50,923 nt of DNA from SICU01 sp038045445. GTDB taxonomy: Archaea; Nanobdellota; Nanobdellia; Pacearchaeales; GW2011-AR1. Both the position numbers and the translations under genes were made by a program. A model generated the notes under the pieces. The model saw nothing but the letters and a program-made list of their open reading frames with translations, did not search any database and had not been told where the DNA came from. The stretch is taken from assembly GCA_038045445.1 (NCBI GenBank), contig JBBSYC010000011.1, positions 1 through 50,923 of the forward strand, read 5' to 3'. How positions within the stretch are numbered: the stretch's first letter is position 1; every line of letters starts with the position of its first letter. Positions 8,690 through 16,710 of this stretch are shown here, piece after piece.

Positions 8690-9112
8690 ATGGGTTTATT
8701 CAACGCTAAGAAACTAATGAAGAATAGGAAAAAGTTCAGATGGAACGACCGCACTTACAAAGTGAGAACTTTAAAGCTTAATGTCAAGGCTGACCCACTT
8801 GGAGGGGCGTCACAAGCTAAAGGAATAGTTGTTAGTAAATTTCAGAAAGAAGCTGCACAGCCTAGCTCTGGAATGAGGAAATGTTGCAAGGTTCAACTTG
8901 TTAAAAGTGGTATTTCTGTTGGAGCATTTATTCCTGGAAATTTGGCTCAAAAATTTGTTGATGAACATGATGAAGTCATGATTGAAAGAATTGGTGGTAA
9001 GCAAGGAAGAAGCAAAGGAAACATAAGAGGAATAAGGTTTAGAGTCATGCAAGTAAACGATCAGCCACTGCATTTATTGTGGAAGGGCAAGATAGAGAAG
9101 GGTAGAAGATGA
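8690..9112 (+). CDS. rps12: 30S ribosomal protein uS12
   Basis: Decoding-site ribosomal protein, 140 residues, recognisable throughout (DPLGGASQAKGIV, HDEVMIERIGGKQGRSKG, the basic C terminus). The loop that is normally QPNSAIRK at the decoding centre reads QPSSGMRK here, with Asn to Ser and Ala to Gly. A TATA box TTTAAAAA centred near 8663 is 26 bases before the ATG, so the message is probably leaderless. uS7 follows after 49 bases. Confidence 0.96.
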   Translation: MGLFNAKKLMKNRKKFRWNDRTYKVRTLKLNVKADPLGGASQAKGIVVSKFQKEAAQPSSGMRKCCKVQLVKSGISVGAFIPGNLAQKFVDEHDEVMIERIGGKQGRSKGNIRGIRFRVMQVNDQPLHLLWKGKIEKGRR

Positions 9113-9161
9113 TGAAGATTATTAAATTTTCAAATGCTCACTTAATGAGGTTAAGTTTCGC

Positions 9162-9758
9162 ATGATGAACTTCAAAATGTTTGATTTATATGATGTTGAT
9201 ACTGTTAAAGTTGTGGATGCTTCACTTGCGCCTTACATAAACTTGCAACCTAAACTTCTCATAAAATCGCACGGTCGAAATGTCGGTAAATTTACTCAGG
9301 CTAAAATAAGCATTGTTGAAAGACTTGCCAACAGGCTTGCTGTGCCAGGACATGTTGGAAAAAAACACAAGATAATAACCTCACATTCTTCTGGAAAGTA
9401 TAATTCAAACATGAGAACTGTAATTGAGACTCTTAAAATAATTGCAGAAAGAAAGAAAGAAAATCCTGTTCAAGTTCTTGTGAAAGCTGTTGAGAATGCT
9501 TCTCCAAGGGACGAGATAACTACTATAGAATATGGTGGTGCAAGATATCCTCAGGCTGTTGATGTTTCTCCTTTAAGAAGAGTCAATCTTGTAATAAGAT
9601 GGATGGTTCAAGGAGCTTATCAGAGAAGTTTTGGAAAGAAAAAGAAGATGGCTGAATCTCTGGCACAGGAAATAATAAGCGCTTCCGAATCAAATGGCGA
9701 AAGTTATGCTTTTGGAAAAAAGAATGAAGCTGAAAAACAGGCAGATTCTGCGAGATAA
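9162..9758 (+). CDS. rps7: 30S ribosomal protein uS7
   Basis: Small-subunit head protein that nucleates assembly of the 3' domain of 16S rRNA. Family signatures are KFTQAKISIVERLANRL, the central NPVQVLVKAVENASPRDE, and VDVSPLRRVNLVIRWMV with GAYQRSFGKKKKMAESLA. At 198 residues it is close to archaeal length; start at 9162 or the adjacent ATG 9165. It follows rps12 in the usual order, but EF-1 alpha and S10, often next, are absent here. Confidence 0.96.
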   Translation: MMNFKMFDLYDVDTVKVVDASLAPYINLQPKLLIKSHGRNVGKFTQAKISIVERLANRLAVPGHVGKKHKIITSHSSGKYNSNMRTVIETLKIIAERKKENPVQVLVKAVENASPRDEITTIEYGGARYPQAVDVSPLRRVNLVIRWMVQGAYQRSFGKKKKMAESLAQEIISASESNGESYAFGKKNEAEKQADSAR

Positions 9759-9796
9759 TTAATTAGTGTTAAATACTTCTTTAGTTTGGTTATTTT

Positions 9797-10006
9797 GTGG
9801 ATTTAGTATACTCAAGCCATGCTAAAAAGAGAATAAGAGAAAGAGGAATTGAGGAGTGGGAGATAGAACATATAATAAAATATCCTTCTTATATAAAAAG
9901 ACGGAATGATGGAAAAATAGAAGCAAATGCTAAAATTAAGAATAGATTTTTAAAAGTAGTTTATATCAGATTGCAAAAGTATATAAAAGTGATAACTTTG
10001 TTTTGA
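9797..10006 (+). CDS. DUF4258-type protein, putative toxin partner
   Basis: 69 residues with a GTG start. The pattern YSSHAKKRIRERGIEEWEIE followed by a basic beta stretch and VVYIRLQKYIKVITLF is that of DUF4258, a small RelE-like or nuclease-like family commonly placed in toxin-antitoxin modules. The partner gene begins three bases after its stop. The toxin role comes from family context and is not shown here. Confidence 0.75.
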   Translation: MDLVYSSHAKKRIRERGIEEWEIEHIIKYPSYIKRRNDGKIEANAKIKNRFLKVVYIRLQKYIKVITLF

Positions 10007-10008
10007 AT

Positions 10009-10215
10009 ATGAGAATTGAATATGATAAAGATGTAGATTGTGCGTATATTTACTTAGATGGTTCTATTCAAGATGGTGAATCTAAAAAAACAATTGAAAT
10101 AAATGATAATATAATTGTTGATTTGAATAATAATGGCCAATTGATCGGCATTGAAGTGCTTGATGCTAGTAAAGTTCTTAGTAAGAAAGCTCTGATTAGT
10201 GCTGAAGTTGTTTGA
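10009..10215 (+). CDS. DUF2283 protein, putative antitoxin partner
   Basis: 68 residues from the ATG 10009 (an in-frame TTG at 10003 is less likely). MRIEYDKDVDCAYIYL followed by ..IIVDLNNNGQLIGIEVLDAS is the typical DUF2283 signature. DUF4258 and DUF2283 genes are frequently adjacent; the pair is predicted to be a toxin-antitoxin unit, with DUF2283 as the probable antitoxin. Confidence 0.8.
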   Translation: MRIEYDKDVDCAYIYLDGSIQDGESKKTIEINDNIIVDLNNNGQLIGIEVLDASKVLSKKALISAEVV

Positions 10216-10219
10216 AAAA

Positions 10220-10300
10220 ATGATATTAAAAACTAAGAGACTGACATTAAGACCATTGAAGAATTCAGATGCTCAGAGTGTTACTGATATAGACATTTAG
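10220..10300 (+). pseudogene. 5' remnant of a RimJ/RimL-type GNAT acetyltransferase
   Basis: The 26-codon frame starts MILKTKRLTLRPLKNSDAQS, the classic N terminus of RimJ/RimL-like N-acetyltransferases (L-T-x-R-L-x-L-R-P-L). It stops at TAG 10298-10300 and no acetyl-CoA-binding core follows. It is therefore a truncated remnant, cut where the structured repeats at 10308-10398 begin. Confidence 0.7.
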
Positions 10301-10307
10301 GATAATT

Positions 10308-10398
10308 GAGTTACATTTTGTTCCTAAATCTCTAATAAGACAATTTGGAAAACGAGTAACTCTATCAACCAAATTGTCTATAATATAAACAATATTAT
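10308..10398. repeat. Interleaved inverted repeats (pseudoknot-like order) plus a hairpin
   Basis: GAGTTAC (10308-10314) pairs with GTAACTC (10356-10362), and AGACAATTTGG (10338-10348) pairs with CCAAATTGTCT (10369-10379). The arms alternate, so both helices together would be an H-type pseudoknot. A third hairpin ATAATAT/ATATTAT lies at 10380-10398. The region separates the convergent DUF2283 and trpS genes. Apart from this and the GNAT remnant I see nothing in 10216-10446. Confidence 0.65.
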
Positions 10399-10446
10399 GG
10401 TTTATTGAGAGAAGAATATTATAAGAGATAAATTCTGATTTGAAAT

Positions 10447-11574
10447 TTAATCTTTTTTGTAGATAAAATCTTTGATTTTGTTTTTTGCTAAGATTCTCTT
10501 CTTTTGATGCTCTTTCAAAAACTCATTTATCTTATTTATTGTAATCTGCTTTAATTCTCCTGAAGTCATTGCTCCTGATTTGTATGCATTATAAATATCT
10601 CTTAGCTTCTTTTCATCTGGTTCAAACATATGTCTAAGATATTGGAATGAGACATCAATATCTGGATTTCCGCCGTGTCTTCTATGCTCTTCTAAAGTAT
10701 CTTTTCCACCAGAAAAAGCATATTTCTTTATTTTTCTTTCAACCTCTTTTGGAGAATCTGTTGTGTGGATTGTAGACTCTTCTTTTGATGAGCTCATCTT
10801 TCCAGAAACTCCAGTCAATGGAGGAAGAAAACTACATTGAATTGAAGCAGGTTTGTGATGTCCTAATTTCGGAAGTATATCTCTTGTTAATCTAAAATGT
10901 GGGTCTTGGTCTATTGCATGAGGAATTAGGCATGGAATTTTCTTTTTTTTAATTAAAGATGGCAAAAAAGCAGGAACTGCCTGCATCGAAGTGTAGAATA
11001 TCTGCCCTATGTTTGAACTATCATCTAAACCAAAACTTGATTTAACCATTGAAAGAGTTATTTTTTTAGCTACTTTACATGCTTCTGGATAAAGCAAATC
11101 TGCATGCTTAGTATTTATTATGAAATGTGTTTTTTTAGGATTGAAACCTAAGGCTATCACATCAAGCATATTTTCTTCTAAATACTTTTGCGTGTCTTCA
11201 AGGCTCAAGTCTTTTTTGAAAAGAAATTTCTCTTCATCTGGAAATTGAAACCATAGCTCTGTGTCAAATGCGTCCTGAAGAAATTTAGTAAACTGCCAGG
11301 CCATTAAATGTCCTATGTGGATTGGTCCAGATGGTGACCTACCTGTATAAATGAAGAACTTGTTTCCTTTATCATATTCGTCCAAAAGCCACTTCAAGTC
11401 GCGATGGGCAAAGAATATCTTTCTGTCTAACATGAAATGTTTTCCTGAAATTTTTTCTATTCTTTCTTTTAATTCTTCTGAAATATGTTCTACGCCAAAC
11501 TGTGAAACTAATCTCTCATAATTTATATTTTCTGAAGCTTCCCAGGGAGTTACCTTAAAGTCATCACTTTTCAT
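10447..11574 (-). CDS. trpS: Tryptophanyl-tRNA synthetase
   Basis: Class I synthetase charging tRNA-Trp, of the archaeal/eukaryotic type, 375 residues from the ATG at 11574. The N terminus DFKVTPWEAS is typical of this type, the HIGH motif is in PSGPIHIGHL (86-89), and the second signature is SGKMSSSKE. A start at 11622 is possible, but a TATA box TTTATATT at 11596-11603 is 26 bases before ATG 11574, favouring a leaderless start there. Divergent from the membrane protein gene at 11651. Confidence 0.95.
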   Translation of the reverse strand: MKSDDFKVTPWEASENINYERLVSQFGVEHISEELKERIEKISGKHFMLDRKIFFAHRDLKWLLDEYDKGNKFFIYTGRSPSGPIHIGHLMAWQFTKFLQDAFDTELWFQFPDEEKFLFKKDLSLEDTQKYLEENMLDVIALGFNPKKTHFIINTKHADLLYPEACKVAKKITLSMVKSSFGLDDSSNIGQIFYTSMQAVPAFLPSLIKKKKIPCLIPHAIDQDPHFRLTRDILPKLGHHKPASIQCSFLPPLTGVSGKMSSSKEESTIHTTDSPKEVERKIKKYAFSGGKDTLEEHRRHGGNPDIDVSFQYLRHMFEPDEKKLRDIYNAYKSGAMTSGELKQITINKINEFLKEHQKKRILAKNKIKDFIYKKD

Positions 11575-11619
11575 GAAGCCTGTAGATTGAACCTTAATAT
11601 AAACATTTCTAGTCAATAA

Positions 11620-11634
11620 CATTTTTATATGGGC
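11620..11634 (+). promoter_or_regulatory. TATA box in the trpS / membrane protein divergent region
   Basis: TTTTTATATGGG is centred near 11626, 26 bases before the GTG start at 11651, so the + strand gene is probably leaderless. trpS uses a separate box at 11596-11603. Confidence 0.5.
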
Positions 11635-11650
11635 CTAGCGTTTTCTTTTC

Positions 11651-12118
11651 GTGGGTTTCATAAGAGCAGGTTTTACTGGAGGGTTTCTTGGAATAGTGGT
11701 AAGTATTTTAGATATATTTGTAAATTCTAAAACCCTTGAGAGACTTTCTTCTGTTGGACTTTATCTGGCTAATTTCTTTGGAAAAGCCTGTATAAGTGAT
11801 TGTGGTCTTGCTGAAAGATTGATTACTATAATTGCAACAATAGTTGGAAATTGCATTGCTTATTTTGTCATATTTGCTTTAATCAGTTTACTAATAAATA
11901 TTTTAGTTATGTGGTTTAAACCTTCTAAGGATGTTGGACAAGTGCAAACTCCTGTTCAAGTTCCTCAAATTATTGTTCAGCAACCGCCTCAAATACAAAC
12001 TCCAGTTGCTGTGCCACAACAACCCACAGTTCCTATTGAGACAGAGATGAAGATTGAAAAACCAGCTTTAAAGGAGACTCGTCCTAAAAAGAGAGCAAGA
12101 GTAAGAAAGAAGAAGTAA
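11651..12118 (+). CDS. Small membrane protein with Pro/Gln-rich basic tail
   Basis: 155 residues, GTG start supported by the upstream TATA box. One hydrophobic segment lies near the N terminus (about 5-25) and a stronger one at about 58-90 (ITIIATIVGNCIAYFVIFAL). The C-terminal 65 residues are probably cytoplasmic: a low-complexity run rich in Val, Pro and Gln, then a strongly basic end (KKRARVRKKK) that could bind nucleic acid or lipid head groups. No family recognised. Confidence 0.75.
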   Translation: MGFIRAGFTGGFLGIVVSILDIFVNSKTLERLSSVGLYLANFFGKACISDCGLAERLITIIATIVGNCIAYFVIFALISLLINILVMWFKPSKDVGQVQTPVQVPQIIVQQPPQIQTPVAVPQQPTVPIETEMKIEKPALKETRPKKRARVRKKK

Positions 12119-12119
12119 A

Positions 12120-12527
12120 TTAGACAGTTATATATTCTGTATATCTTTCGTCTGGACCGTGAAATGTTCTTGCCCTTTCCAATGCTTCTACAAGAGGATT
12201 TAATTGATTCGCGTTGAGACTAATTCTGTTGCCTTTATTATCTGTGATAAGATCAAATGATCTCACGATATTTCTATCTTCTAAATCTGATAGATGTTTT
12301 ATTAAAAGAGGTATTGAGATTCTTCTTATTAATGTTCCGTGAATGACTCTTCTTTTTCTTTGACACATTAATGCTGATTCATTGTCACGACCAATTGAAA
12401 TTACTACAGTTCCATCATAAATTCTTTCTTGGTCTAAATCTTTGTAGAAACGTCTAAGACGTGATGCTCTTCTTGAATTTATATTTGGAATATAAATTTG
12501 GGGGTATTCCAAAACATTTTTTTCCAT
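12120..12527 (-). CDS. Uncharacterised basic protein, 135 aa
   Basis: The product is soluble and arginine-rich in the first half (SRRASRLRRFYKDLDQERIYDG), then mixed alpha/beta; no metal site or known motif is visible. Two other features support it as real: a normal length, and a TATA box inside the inverted repeat at 12558-12585 placed 26 bases before the start region. It is convergent with the gene at 11651 and divergent from dnaG. Confidence 0.65.
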   Translation of the reverse strand: MEKNVLEYPQIYIPNINSRRASRLRRFYKDLDQERIYDGTVVISIGRDNESALMCQRKRRVIHGTLIRRISIPLLIKHLSDLEDRNIVRSFDLITDNKGNRISLNANQLNPLVEALERARTFHGPDERYTEYITV

Positions 12528-12557
12528 AGTATCTATAAAAACCCACCGAAAAATCTG

Positions 12558-12585
12558 TTTATAAACCTTCAGAAAGGTTTATAAA
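12558..12585. promoter_or_regulatory. Symmetrical divergent promoter between the 12527 gene and dnaG
   Basis: TTTATAAACCTT (12558-12569) and AAGGTTTATAAA (12574-12585) form a 12-bp inverted repeat with a 4-base spacer. Each arm contains a BRE-TATA-like sequence facing outward, so this is a back-to-back promoter pair. The dnaG leader would be about 120 bases and contains a small hairpin GAGC-TTTTT-GCTC near 12661. Confidence 0.6.
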
Positions 12586-12728
12586 TATACAAAATAAATT
12601 TTGGTATCACGATAATACTTAGGTAGACTTTGTATATCACAATCACAATCACACTTTTTTGAGCTTTTTGCTCTTGAGTTCGCTTGTAATAGTTATTAGA
12701 ATCTGCCTTCTTATCTAATAAAGAAAAA

Positions 12729-13859
12729 ATGGCTAAAGTAAGTCCAGTATCGATAAAGTATATGATTTATGCTAGTTTCGCATCTCAAGGTCCTGTTGAA
12801 AAACCAGATGTCATCGGGGCAATATTTGGGCAAACAGAAGGTCTTCTTGGAACAGAGCTTGAAATGCGTGAACTGCAGAAAGAGGGAAAAATAGGTCGTA
12901 TAGAAGTTGAACTCAAGACTATAGATGGAGGAACAGTAGGGGAGATTAAATTACCTAGCGCCCTTGATAAATCTGAGACAACTATTATTGCCGCTACTCT
13001 TGAGACTATTGATAAGATAGGTCCAAGTGAATCTAAAGTTACAGTAACTAAGATAGAGGATGTTAGGGGAAGCAAGAGAGATTATATAATTGAAAGAGCT
13101 AAGGCATTGTTAGAAGGTCTTGATTCTGGAGAGGGGGATAATATGTCGAAAACTCTTAAGGAAGAAAGTCGAATCTCTAAAATACAAGAGTATGGTGAGG
13201 AACAACTACCCGCTGGAGATATTTCTGGCATAGAATTAATTGTTGTTGAGGGTCGTGCTGATGTTGTAAATCTTTTGAAAAATAGGATAAACAATGTAAT
13301 AGGTATGAATGGAGCCAAACTTCCTAAGGAAATAGCAAAACTTAGCAAGGAAAAAGAGATTACGTTGTTTGTGGACGGAGATAGAGGTGGAAAGTTGATA
13401 GCAAAAAATGTTTGTGATAATGCTAGAGTTGTTTACATAGCAGTTGCACCAGATGGCAAAGAAGTTGAGGAGCTAACTGGAAAAGAGATACTTTTGAGCC
13501 TTAGAAGGAGACTTTCTGTAAGAGATTTTTTCTATAAAAATTCTGTAGAGTCTGATAGCTCTCATGAGGTAACTCCATTTTCTGGGGATATCCCTTCAGC
13601 ACTTAAGGAAAAATATAATGAAATTAAAGGAACTAGGAAAGCTATGCTTCTTAATGCGGATTTTTCAGTATTAAAGACCATATCAAGTGCAGAAATTGTT
13701 CCCATATTAAATAGAACTAGGGAGTCTGTCGTGGCACTTGTAATTGATGGTATTGCAACAAAACAGATAATTCATGCCTCTGAAGAAAAAGGTATTTCTT
13801 ATATTGCAGCTAAGAATTTTGTAGCTGTTGAAACTAATATAGAACTTGTGGGTCTTTGA
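12729..13859 (+). CDS. dnaG: DnaG-type primase / exosome-associated Toprim protein
   Basis: Archaeal DnaG, 376 residues, a Toprim protein that associates with the RNA exosome in archaea and can also prime in vitro. The Toprim core is visible as ELIVVEGRADVVNLL (catalytic Glu) and LFVDGDRGGKL (DxD). The N-terminal alpha/beta domain (MIYASFASQGPVEKPDVIGA) and the lack of a bacterial zinc-binding domain or helicase-interaction domain fit the archaeal form. It stands alone with a long leader. Confidence 0.95.
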   Translation: MAKVSPVSIKYMIYASFASQGPVEKPDVIGAIFGQTEGLLGTELEMRELQKEGKIGRIEVELKTIDGGTVGEIKLPSALDKSETTIIAATLETIDKIGPSESKVTVTKIEDVRGSKRDYIIERAKALLEGLDSGEGDNMSKTLKEESRISKIQEYGEEQLPAGDISGIELIVVEGRADVVNLLKNRINNVIGMNGAKLPKEIAKLSKEKEITLFVDGDRGGKLIAKNVCDNARVVYIAVAPDGKEVEELTGKEILLSLRRRLSVRDFFYKNSVESDSSHEVTPFSGDIPSALKEKYNEIKGTRKAMLLNADFSVLKTISSAEIVPILNRTRESVVALVIDGIATKQIIHASEEKGISYIAAKNFVAVETNIELVGL

Positions 13860-13860
13860 G

Positions 13861-13895
13861 GGCTTTGCACAATAAGTCTTTGTTGCACAAAAAGT
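13861..13895. repeat. Left copy of a GGCTTTGCACAATAA repeat
   Basis: GGCTTTGCACAATAA (13861-13875), then GCACAAAAAGT (13885-13895). The first block recurs inverted at 14543-14557 and the second directly at 14525-14535, so the gene at 13931-14308 and the fragment after it lie between related ends. A third, near-identical block is at 30875-30889. Confidence 0.65.
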
Positions 13896-13930
13896 AAGAT
13901 TATAAATTAATTAAAAAGTATATTTTAAAA

Positions 13931-14308
13931 TTATTCATCTGCAACTAACACATCATTTTTATTGAAAGGTTGGAAGTTTCCCCTTCTTGTTTTTACAACT
14001 CTTTTCAAACCATTAGATTTCATATTGCTTTGTAAAATATCACTGTTTGGCACTTCTCTCTTAACCTCAGCAAGGCTCATAAGTTTTCCAAAATAATGCA
14101 TTCCAGAACGATTTCTAGGTCTTCCAACAAGAACCTCTCCATCTTGAGCAACATATTCTTGTCTGTCAAAGAATGCATAACCGAATGCTTCTCTTGGTGT
14201 TTGAACTACTGATGGATCTCTTGCTTCAACTTCTTGAGTAGAACTTTCATTAAAGAAGCTTCCTGGATAAAGGAATTCTACATAATGCTTTAATGTTTCT
14301 TTTGCCAT
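13931..14308 (-). CDS. Uncharacterised protein, 125 aa
   Basis: Soluble protein with aromatic-rich beta segments (GYAFFDRQEYVAQDGEVLVG, SGMHYFGKLMSLAEV) and a basic C-terminal half. No family recognised. A TATA box GATTTAAATAC centred near 14334 is 26 bases before the ATG, supporting a leaderless start. It is enclosed by the repeat copies at 13861 and 14525-14557, which raises the possibility that it is cargo of a small mobile unit. Confidence 0.65.
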   Translation of the reverse strand: MAKETLKHYVEFLYPGSFFNESSTQEVEARDPSVVQTPREAFGYAFFDRQEYVAQDGEVLVGRPRNRSGMHYFGKLMSLAEVKREVPNSDILQSNMKSNGLKRVVKTRRGNFQPFNKNDVLVADE

Positions 14309-14388
14309 GAAAAATAAGAAAATAATGAGTATTTAAATCTTTCCTGTTGTTACTTTATTCAGTTATCCTAATCTGTTAAAATTAAAGA

Positions 14389-14538
14389 TTAGTATACTCT
14401 TTCTGCAAGCCTTTTCTTCTTTTCGCCCTTCCTAAGATCTTCATAATTCTCTATTGCTAATTGAACCATGTCTTTGTTTATATTATCCTTTGTTGATTTT
14501 GAAAAAGAGGCTAAAACTATTCCTGCACAAAAAGTTAT
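14389..14538 (-). pseudogene. 3' remnant of an unidentified gene
   Basis: An open frame with protein-like content (AGIVLASFSKSTKDNINK, then MVQLAIENYEDLRKGEKKKR) ends at TAA 14389-14391. It has no usable start upstream: a stop lies at 14539-14541 inside the repeat hairpin. The only internal ATG would give about 26 residues. I read it as a gene truncated at its 5' end by the repeat at 14525-14557. Confidence 0.5.
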
Positions 14539-14557
14539 CTAGTTATTGTGCAAAGCC
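14525..14557. repeat. Right copy of the GGCTTTGCACAATAA repeat, hairpin-forming
   Basis: GCACAAAAAGT (14525-14535) and TTATTGTGCAAAGCC (14543-14557). Locally GCACAA and TTGTGC form a hairpin. The outer block is the exact reverse complement of 13861-13875. Confidence 0.65.
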
Positions 14558-14601
14558 GTCTTTGAGAACAGATTTATATACTTATTTTATTATTGTTAAA
14601 T

Positions 14602-15048
14602 ATGCGAGGGGTTGATTTAAATAAGAGAATATTGGGGGTTCTTATTATTATTGTTGCCATAGTAGCATTACATTACACTCTTGCTCCCGCTAGATGCACG
14701 GAAATTTCATGTTTTGAGGCTCATATGATTAAGTGTGAACCTGCTACTTATATCAATGATGAAAGTGAGGCTGCTTGGGGATATGATATCTTGGGGAATT
14801 CGGGAATAAATTGTGAAGTTGAGGTAACTCTTCTTATTGCAAAAGAAAGCAACTTTAACTTGAGGCAGTATGAAGGTGAAAAGATGGTCTGCTCATATTC
14901 TAGCGGACAACCTGCGTACCCTGAAAAAAACCTGGCCTTATGCACTGGTCCTCTTAAGGAAGGTCTTCAGTCAATAGTTATTGAGAAATTGTATAAATAT
15001 ATTGTAGCCAACATAGCAGATTTTAGGGAAGAAGTTCTTTCTTATTAA
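14602..15048 (+). CDS. Membrane-anchored secreted protein with conserved cysteines
   Basis: 148 residues from the ATG 14602. A signal-anchor helix (ILGVLIIIVAIVALHYTLA) is followed by an extracytoplasmic domain with Cys in the pattern CTEISCFEAHMIKC and later single Cys, likely disulfide-bonded. I recall similar small secreted proteins from Woesearchaeota/Pacearchaeota; no function is known to me. The TATA box GATTTATATAC centred near 14575 puts the transcription start at the ATG. Its 3' end overlaps the convergent gene at 15023 by 26 bases. Confidence 0.75.
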   Translation: MRGVDLNKRILGVLIIIVAIVALHYTLAPARCTEISCFEAHMIKCEPATYINDESEAAWGYDILGNSGINCEVEVTLLIAKESNFNLRQYEGEKMVCSYSSGQPAYPEKNLALCTGPLKEGLQSIVIEKLYKYIVANIADFREEVLSY

Positions 15049-15247
15049 GACTTAAATTTTTTGCCTTATCTATTGCAATGAGCCTGGCTCTTGCTTCTGC
15101 TGAACCTGATTTACACAGACTCAATATATAGAGTATTTTTTGCATAAGCTCGTCATAGCTCTCTTTATGATGAACTTTAAGCTTGTCCAAACGACTCTTT
15201 GTTTCCCTATCTATTTTTATAGTTGTGATATTATTGCTATTTGCCAT
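15023..15247 (-). CDS. Ribbon-helix-helix protein, VapB-like
   Basis: 74 residues. The start ITTIKIDRETKSRLDKLKVHHKESYDELMQKIL matches the archaeal RHH antitoxin pattern: one beta strand then two helices, forming a dimeric DNA-binding unit. No toxin gene is next to it, so it is an orphan antitoxin or a stand-alone repressor. Compare the paired RHH antitoxin at 17665, which has the same architecture. Confidence 0.75.
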   Translation of the reverse strand: MANSNNITTIKIDRETKSRLDKLKVHHKESYDELMQKILYILSLCKSGSAEARARLIAIDKAKNLSLNKKELLP

Positions 15248-15376
15248 GTAAGGTATCTTGAGGTATACTTAATAAATGTTTTTGTTACTATGAAGGGTAA
15301 TGAAAATGCTACTACCATAAAGTTTATAAAACACTTGATTTATCCATAACTAACTAAATTTTGGATATAACCGAGA

Positions 15377-16606
15377 ATGAAAATAAAAAACTTAGTAGGT
15401 TTATTTGTTTTGGCAATTGCGTTGTTATTCGTACCAACAGTTAGCGCGGCATTCCCTGCTAACGTTGAATACGTTGAACTTAACGGGTTTAACATCCTAG
15501 AAAGTAATGTTATTGGAGTAGAAGCAGGAGAAAATCTTGACTTCACCATTGTATTTGATACAAATGGATTCCCAGCATCACTTTCAGTGAGAGATGCCCG
15601 CGTGACAGCTAGAGTTCTTGGAGAGCCAGGCGTATACGCAACTTCCGAACGTTTTGATCTTCTTCCAGGAAATGTTTACACTAGAGAACTTAGTTTAACA
15701 TTACCTAATGATATAGATCTTGAACCAAATGAAGGCTTAACTTTAGAAATAACTATTGAAAGCCGTTCAGATGGAATCGGAGACGTATGGACAGCTACAC
15801 TTGCTGCGCAAAGAAAGAACTATGCCCTTGAATTCCTTTCAATTGAAAGTCCTTCAAGAATAAGCACTGGTGAATTCTTGCCTATCGAGATAGTTGTAGA
15901 AAACCGTGGCCGTCATACTGCTGAAGATACATTTGTTATCGCAAGCATTCCTGCATTAGACATAAGCAAAAAAATCTTCTTAGAAGATTTAGCTGCTTCT
16001 GAATCAGTTAATAATGAAGTGGAAGATGACGCCATTGAAGGAAGAGTATTACTAGCCATACCGGCTGGTACAACTCCTGGCCTCTATACAGTTGAAGTGA
16101 AAGCTTTCAGTAAAGACTCTGAAACTGTTGCTACAAGAAAAGTAGAAATTTTAAGTGGCAACTTAAACAGTGCTATAGTTTCATCTCCATCAAGCAGAAC
16201 ATTTTCTGCTGGATCAGATGGAAAGTATACACTTACAATTGTGAACTCTGGAAATAGGATCTTGGTATACAACTTAGTAGCTGAGTCTGACAATGGTCTA
16301 ACCGTTGATTTTGATGACTCCGTTGTTGTTGTTCCTGCAGGCTCAAGCAAGGCTATTGAAATGATAGCTAGTGCTAGCCGTGAAGGAAACTACAACTTCA
16401 AAGTTACTGTTCTTGACTCTGACAACAATGTTGTTGGCGAAAAGAACTTTGTTGCAAATGTTGAAGGAAAGACAGTTGGTGGAAACGCTGCTGTTGTTCT
16501 TACAATAATTCTTGCAATAGTATTTGTTGTACTACTTGTGGTCTTGATAGTATTGCTAACCCGTAAACCTGCGAAAGCTGACGAATCTGGCGAAAGCTAC
16601 TACTAA
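15377..16606 (+). CDS. Abundant-type surface protein: signal peptide, Ig-like domains, C-terminal membrane anchor
   Basis: 409 residues. A signal peptide ends near VPTVSA-AFPA (about residue 24). Repeated beta-sandwich (CARDB/Ig-like) domains follow, seen in LEFLSIESPSRISTGEFLPI and the NxGxxxxxY segments. A single transmembrane helix (about 370-398) precedes a short charged tail ending ESYY. Codon use is different from neighbours (more AAC, CGT, GCT), typical of highly expressed genes, so an S-layer or other major envelope role is plausible. Promoter AGTTTATAAAAC near 15320; T-rich terminator-like tract after the stop. Confidence 0.8.
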   Translation: MKIKNLVGLFVLAIALLFVPTVSAAFPANVEYVELNGFNILESNVIGVEAGENLDFTIVFDTNGFPASLSVRDARVTARVLGEPGVYATSERFDLLPGNVYTRELSLTLPNDIDLEPNEGLTLEITIESRSDGIGDVWTATLAAQRKNYALEFLSIESPSRISTGEFLPIEIVVENRGRHTAEDTFVIASIPALDISKKIFLEDLAASESVNNEVEDDAIEGRVLLAIPAGTTPGLYTVEVKAFSKDSETVATRKVEILSGNLNSAIVSSPSSRTFSAGSDGKYTLTIVNSGNRILVYNLVAESDNGLTVDFDDSVVVVPAGSSKAIEMIASASREGNYNFKVTVLDSDNNVVGEKNFVANVEGKTVGGNAAVVLTIILAIVFVVLLVVLIVLLTRKPAKADESGESYY

Positions 16607-16609
16607 AAA

Positions 16610-16636
16610 TACCTGAATTTTTATTTTTTTCTTTTC
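16610..16636 (+). terminator. T-rich terminator-like tract after the surface protein gene
   Basis: The sequence directly after the stop is a long T run (TTTTTATTTTTTTCTTTTC), the usual form of an archaeal intrinsic terminator. No strong stem precedes it. Confidence 0.5.
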
Positions 16637-16710
16637 GGGAATTTAGTGTTTGAGATGAAGTGTTTTAAAGAACACATTTATTTTTAAATGTAAAATGAGT
16701 TGTGACGGAT

